Shown here in pieces: positions 32,713 through 35,327 of a DNA stretch of 35,327 nucleotides. The stretch lies in assembly GCF_000520715.1 (NCBI RefSeq), contig NZ_ASSD01000261.1:1-35327 (forward strand). The letters run 5' to 3'. Origin of the DNA: Paenibacillus zanthoxyli JH29. GTDB lineage: Bacteria; Bacillota; Bacilli; Paenibacillales; Paenibacillaceae. Each line of letters starts with the position of its first letter. Position 1 is the first letter of the stretch. The position numbers were made by a program, and so were the translations under genes. The notes under the pieces were generated by a model. The model had not been told where the DNA came from, made no database searches, and saw only the letters and a program-made list of their open reading frames with translations.

Positions 32713-33441
32713 ATGACAATACAGCTTGATTATGAAGACGAGCAGCCGGAGGAAGATGTGCTCTCCCAGTTCCCGGATGATGAGCCGCTGACGATAACCA
32801 GGGTGGAACGCGGGCGAAAATCCGATCACCGCTATATTATTCATTTCGGGATATTCAGCCTGAGCGTCCATGAGGATATTATGATCAAGTACCGGATGAT
32901 TTCCGGAAATGCGTTCACAAAGGAAGACCTTCAGCAGATCGTATTGGCCGATGAGCGGCAGCGGGCATACATTGAAGGCTTGCGTTATTTGGAACGAAAG
33001 CCGCGGACGGGGATGGAGATGGCAAGACGTTTGCGGCAGAAGGAAATCGGGGAAGCTATAATTGCTGAAGTGCTGGAACGGCTGCGGCGTGAACGATTGA
33101 TTGACGATACCCAGTATGCGAAGCAGTGGGCGGAGCAGCGGATAACCGGGCATCGCAAGGGTCGATTATGGGTTCGCCACGAATTACGAGGCAAAGGCAT
33201 TGATAAGTCGGTCATTACCGAGGCGCTGGATGGAATCAGCGCTGAGCAGGAGCGGCAGAGCGCGCTTGAGCTGGGCCGCAAGAAGTGGAATTCAATCAAG
33301 GGCGAGGCCGCCGATAAGAGAAGGAAGACAGGCGCTTTTTTGATGAGACGCGGATTTTCGGGCGAAATTGTCCGAAGTGTCCTTCATTCACTATGGCAGG
33401 ACATGGACGGAGCAGAGGATGACTTCTGCGAGTTTGACTGA
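32713..33441 (+). CDS. recX: Recombination regulatory protein RecX
   Basis: RecX binds RecA filaments and limits or modulates their activity. The 242-residue product has the helical RecX repeats: ALRYLERKPRTGMEMARRL-like LRYLERKPRTGMEMARRLRQ, VLERLRRERLIDDTQYAKQW and GRLWVRHELRGKGID. It also has an N-terminal extension of about 75 residues with an acidic start (DYEDEQPEEDV), as in other Firmicute RecX proteins. The ATG at 32713 follows AAGGGAGGA (32694-32702) by 10 nt; in-frame ATGs at 32647 and 32686 lack a ribosome site. It lies directly after recA but behind a terminator, so it probably depends on read-through or an unseen promoter. Confidence 0.9.
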   Translation: MTIQLDYEDEQPEEDVLSQFPDDEPLTITRVERGRKSDHRYIIHFGIFSLSVHEDIMIKYRMISGNAFTKEDLQQIVLADERQRAYIEGLRYLERKPRTGMEMARRLRQKEIGEAIIAEVLERLRRERLIDDTQYAKQWAEQRITGHRKGRLWVRHELRGKGIDKSVITEALDGISAEQERQSALELGRKKWNSIKGEAADKRRKTGAFLMRRGFSGEIVRSVLHSLWQDMDGAEDDFCEFD

Positions 33442-33473
33442 CTCCCTTGACTTTGCGCTCGGGAATGGCTCTC

Positions 33474-33503
33474 TTGACAATGTCTTTTTATAAATAATAA
33501 AAT
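33474..33503 (+). promoter_or_regulatory. Vegetative-type promoter upstream of rny
   Basis: A perfect TTGACA (33474-33479) lies 18 bp before TAAAAT (33498-33503) in an A+T-rich stretch. Confidence 0.7.
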
Positions 33504-33649
33504 ATAACATGAATCGGCATAAAATAAGAATCCTTTTTCCTTCCCAAAAAGGCCCTCTTTTTCTAAACGATTCGCGTATCAACTCATATGAAATGTAATC
33601 GCCGGATGCGGCGGGCAGTGTGCATGTGAATCATGTGCAGTTCGGCAAT

Positions 33650-33670
33650 CGGTGAATTTACCGTTTTTTT
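33650..33670 (+). terminator. Small terminator or attenuator inside the rny leader
   Basis: CGGTG (33650-33654) pairs with TACCG (33659-33663) around AATT, including one wobble, followed by T7. The stem is short but the T run is long. It lies after the promoter and before rny. Confidence 0.6.
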
Positions 33671-33749
33671 GTATGGTGATGAACGGATAGTTTGACAACT
33701 GCACAATCCCAAGGAATGCCTTGGAGGAACCAACGAGGAGGTGAAACAG

Positions 33750-35291
33750 ATGGACATCTGGATCTGGGTCATCATCGTTCTCGTTGTAGCGACATTATTC
33801 TTTGGGTTCGGTTATTTTATTCGGAAATCCCTTGCAGAAGCTAAGATTTCCAGCGCGGAACAGGCCGCTGCCGTAATCGTGGAGAACGCGAAGAAGGAAG
33901 CGGAGGCGCTGAAGAAGGAAACGGTATTGGAAGCCAAGGACGAAGTCCACAGAATCCGTACCGAGGCTGAGAAGGAAACTCGTGAGCGTCGGAATGAAAT
34001 CCAACGTCAGGAAAGACGGTTGCTGCAAAAGGAAGAATCGCTGGATAAAAAAATGGAATCGCTTGAACGAAAAGAAGAACAAGTGGCTAACAAAGAGAAA
34101 CGAATTGACGAAACCCAGCAGCAAATCGATGTAATTTACAAAAATCAGGTTGCTGAATTGGAGCGTATCTCCAATTTGAGCATGGAAGACGCCAGAAGTA
34201 TTATTCTTTCCAATGTGGAACAGGAAGTTCGGCATGAAACCGCACAGATGATCAAGGATATTGAACAGCAGGCGAAGGAAGAAGCGGACAAGAAATCCCG
34301 CGAGATCATTACTCTAGCCATTCAACGCTGTGCCGCCGATCATGTGGCGGAAACAACGGTATCCGTCGTTACACTTCCGAATGAGGAAATGAAGGGACGG
34401 ATAATCGGGCGCGAAGGCCGGAATATCCGGGCTCTCGAGACCCTCACCGGGATTGACCTCATCATCGACGACACGCCAGAAGCGGTTATTTTATCGGGAT
34501 TTGATCCGATTCGCCGGGAAGTAGCCCGTACGGCACTGGAGAAGCTGGTGGCAGACGGACGTATTCATCCGGCGCGTATCGAAGAAATGGTCGAGAAATC
34601 ACGTAAGGAAGTGGATGAACGGATTCGGGAATATGGTGAGCAAGCTACCTTCGAGGTTGGTGTTCATGGTCTGCATCCGGATTTGATCAAAATTCTCGGT
34701 CGACTGAAATTCCGTACAAGCTATGGTCAGAACGTATTGAAGCACTCTATGGAGGTTGCTTATTTGACCGGGCTGATGGCCGGTGAGCTTGGGGAAGACA
34801 TCGTGCTAGCCAAACGCGCGGGGCTGCTTCATGATATCGGCAAAGCGCTGGATCATGAGGTGGAAGGCTCACACGTCGAGATTGGCGTGGAGCTTGCTAA
34901 GAAATATAAAGAACATCCTGTTGTCATTAATAGCATTGCTTCCCATCACGGGGACGCAGAAGCGACTTCGGTTATCGCTATGCTGGTTGGTGCGGCTGAC
35001 GCATTGTCGGCGGCAAGACCGGGAGCGCGCCGGGAAACGCTGGAAACGTATATCAAGCGTCTGGAGAAGCTGGAGGAGATTTCCGAATCTTTCGAAGGCG
35101 TCGAGAAGTCATATGCGATTCAAGCCGGCCGAGAGGTCCGCGTAATGGTGCAGCCTGACAAGATCGACGATGCCGAAGCTTTCCGTCTGGCGCGCGATAT
35201 TACAAAGACGATTGAAAATGAACTGGACTACCCGGGTCATATCAAGGTCACTGTTATTCGTGAGACACGGGCGGTTGAGTACGCTAAATAG
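33750..35291 (+). CDS. rny: Ribonuclease Y
   Basis: RNase Y is the membrane-anchored endoribonuclease that starts decay of many mRNAs in Firmicutes. The 513-residue product has one N-terminal membrane helix ([19 protein letters not shown]), a long charged coiled coil (about 30-190), a KH domain (about 205-270, [15 protein letters not shown]) and an HD phosphohydrolase domain with the catalytic pair H361-D362 in [15 protein letters not shown]. The ATG at 33750 follows GAGGAGGTG (33735-33743) by 6 nt. Length and layout match B. subtilis Rny (520 residues). It has its own promoter and a possible attenuator. Confidence 0.97.
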   Translation: MDIWIWVIIVLVVATLFFGFGYFIRKSLAEAKISSAEQAAAVIVENAKKEAEALKKETVLEAKDEVHRIRTEAEKETRERRNEIQRQERRLLQKEESLDKKMESLERKEEQVANKEKRIDETQQQIDVIYKNQVAELERISNLSMEDARSIILSNVEQEVRHETAQMIKDIEQQAKEEADKKSREIITLAIQRCAADHVAETTVSVVTLPNEEMKGRIIGREGRNIRALETLTGIDLIIDDTPEAVILSGFDPIRREVARTALEKLVADGRIHPARIEEMVEKSRKEVDERIREYGEQATFEVGVHGLHPDLIKILGRLKFRTSYGQNVLKHSMEVAYLTGLMAGELGEDIVLAKRAGLLHDIGKALDHEVEGSHVEIGVELAKKYKEHPVVINSIASHHGDAEATSVIAMLVGAADALSAARPGARRETLETYIKRLEKLEEISESFEGVEKSYAIQAGREVRVMVQPDKIDDAEAFRLARDITKTIENELDYPGHIKVTVIRETRAVEYAK

Positions 35292-35304
35292 GCATAATCA
35301 GAAA

Positions 35305-35327
35305 AGTGGCGCCTTTAAGGCGCCACT
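35305..35327 (+). terminator. Terminator hairpin after rny (cut by window end)
   Basis: AGTGGCGCC (35305-35313) and GGCGCCACT (35319-35327) form a perfect 9-bp stem with a TTTAA loop. Any T run lies beyond the window. Confidence 0.7.

Larger units (their letters stand above)
33442..33749 (+). other. Intergenic region and leader upstream of rny
   Basis: These 308 bases hold a SigA-type promoter (33474-33503), then a leader of about 240 nt with a CGCC / GGCG hairpin near 33600, a short tandem-like CATGTG repeat (33623-33637) and a small intrinsic terminator (33650-33670) 80 nt before rny. No gene was recognised. Confidence 0.6.

Noticed and set aside
31651-33153. 500-codon open frame on the minus strand across recA and recX
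   Set aside because: It mirrors two well-supported plus-strand genes, spans a terminator and a gene boundary, and its product has no recognisable domain; it is a codon-usage shadow.
33692-33697. Second perfect TTGACA upstream of rny
   Set aside because: No acceptable -10 box at the right distance; the site lies only about 55 bp from the start codon.
1-35327. Mobile elements, CRISPR arrays, tRNA or rRNA genes
   Set aside because: No transposase or integrase frames, no regularly spaced repeats and no tRNA-like cloverleaf or rRNA sequence were seen.

Overview
This window is a conserved chromosomal segment of a spore-forming member of the Bacillales, most likely Paenibacillus or a close relative. 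The evidence is gene order and protein character: infB-rbfA-nrnA-truB-ribF-rpsO-pnp, then a sporulation and lysine/dipicolinate block, the ymf block around spoIIIE, and rodZ-yajQ-rimO-pgsA-cinA-recA-recX-rny. nrnA between rbfA and truB, dut after mlpA, and recX after recA differ from Bacillus subtilis and, from memory, fit Paenibacillus. All 33 genes lie on the + strand. I see no mobile element, CRISPR array, tRNA, rRNA or phage gene.

Layout. Positions 1-4548 hold translation and RNA maturation genes: the IF2 3' end, RbfA, nanoRNase NrnA, TruB, RibF and S15. PNPase (4845-6941) follows two strong hairpins. Positions 7271-13984 hold the catalytically degenerate deacetylase-like YlxY, the zinc peptidase MlpA, dUTPase, both dipicolinate synthase subunits, aspartokinase DapG and DapA. 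DapG and DapA feed dihydrodipicolinate to DpaAB, and thus the spore core, and also supply cell-wall diaminopimelate. The asd gene normally found in this cluster is missing. Positions 14512-20088 hold RNase J, the ClpP-like TepA, a YlzJ-like protein and the DNA translocase SpoIIIE. Positions 20264-26924 hold a SleB-like cortex hydrolase, an M16 peptidase pair (one member without its zinc motif), an SDR reductase, YmfJ, YmfK and RodZ. Positions 27010-35291 hold a 53-residue membrane protein, YajQ, RimO, PgsA, CinA, RecA, RecX and RNase Y.

The most informative part of the window is its control DNA. Vegetative-type promoters precede rpsO, rnjB, spoIIIE, ymfK, yajQ, rimO, recA (with a LexA box) and rny. 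Matches to sporulation promoters precede exactly the genes expected to be spore-specific: SigE-like before ylxY, SigK-like before dpaA, and SigG consensus matches before tepA, the sleB-like gene and ymfJ. Several of these units end in intrinsic terminators, so sporulation cistrons are set among housekeeping ones.

I did not find a wholly new system. The best leads are the roughly 355-nt leader of rnjB, a promoter-terminator pair between cinA and recA that could give a ~50-nt RNA, the recA TTG start codon in the loop of a perfect hairpin, interleaved stems between yajQ and rimO, and the missing asd. Twelve of the 32 visible start codons are GTG or TTG. Where several starts were possible, I chose by Shine-Dalgarno spacing and remembered family N-termini. 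All family and motif comparisons were made by eye from memory, without database searches.
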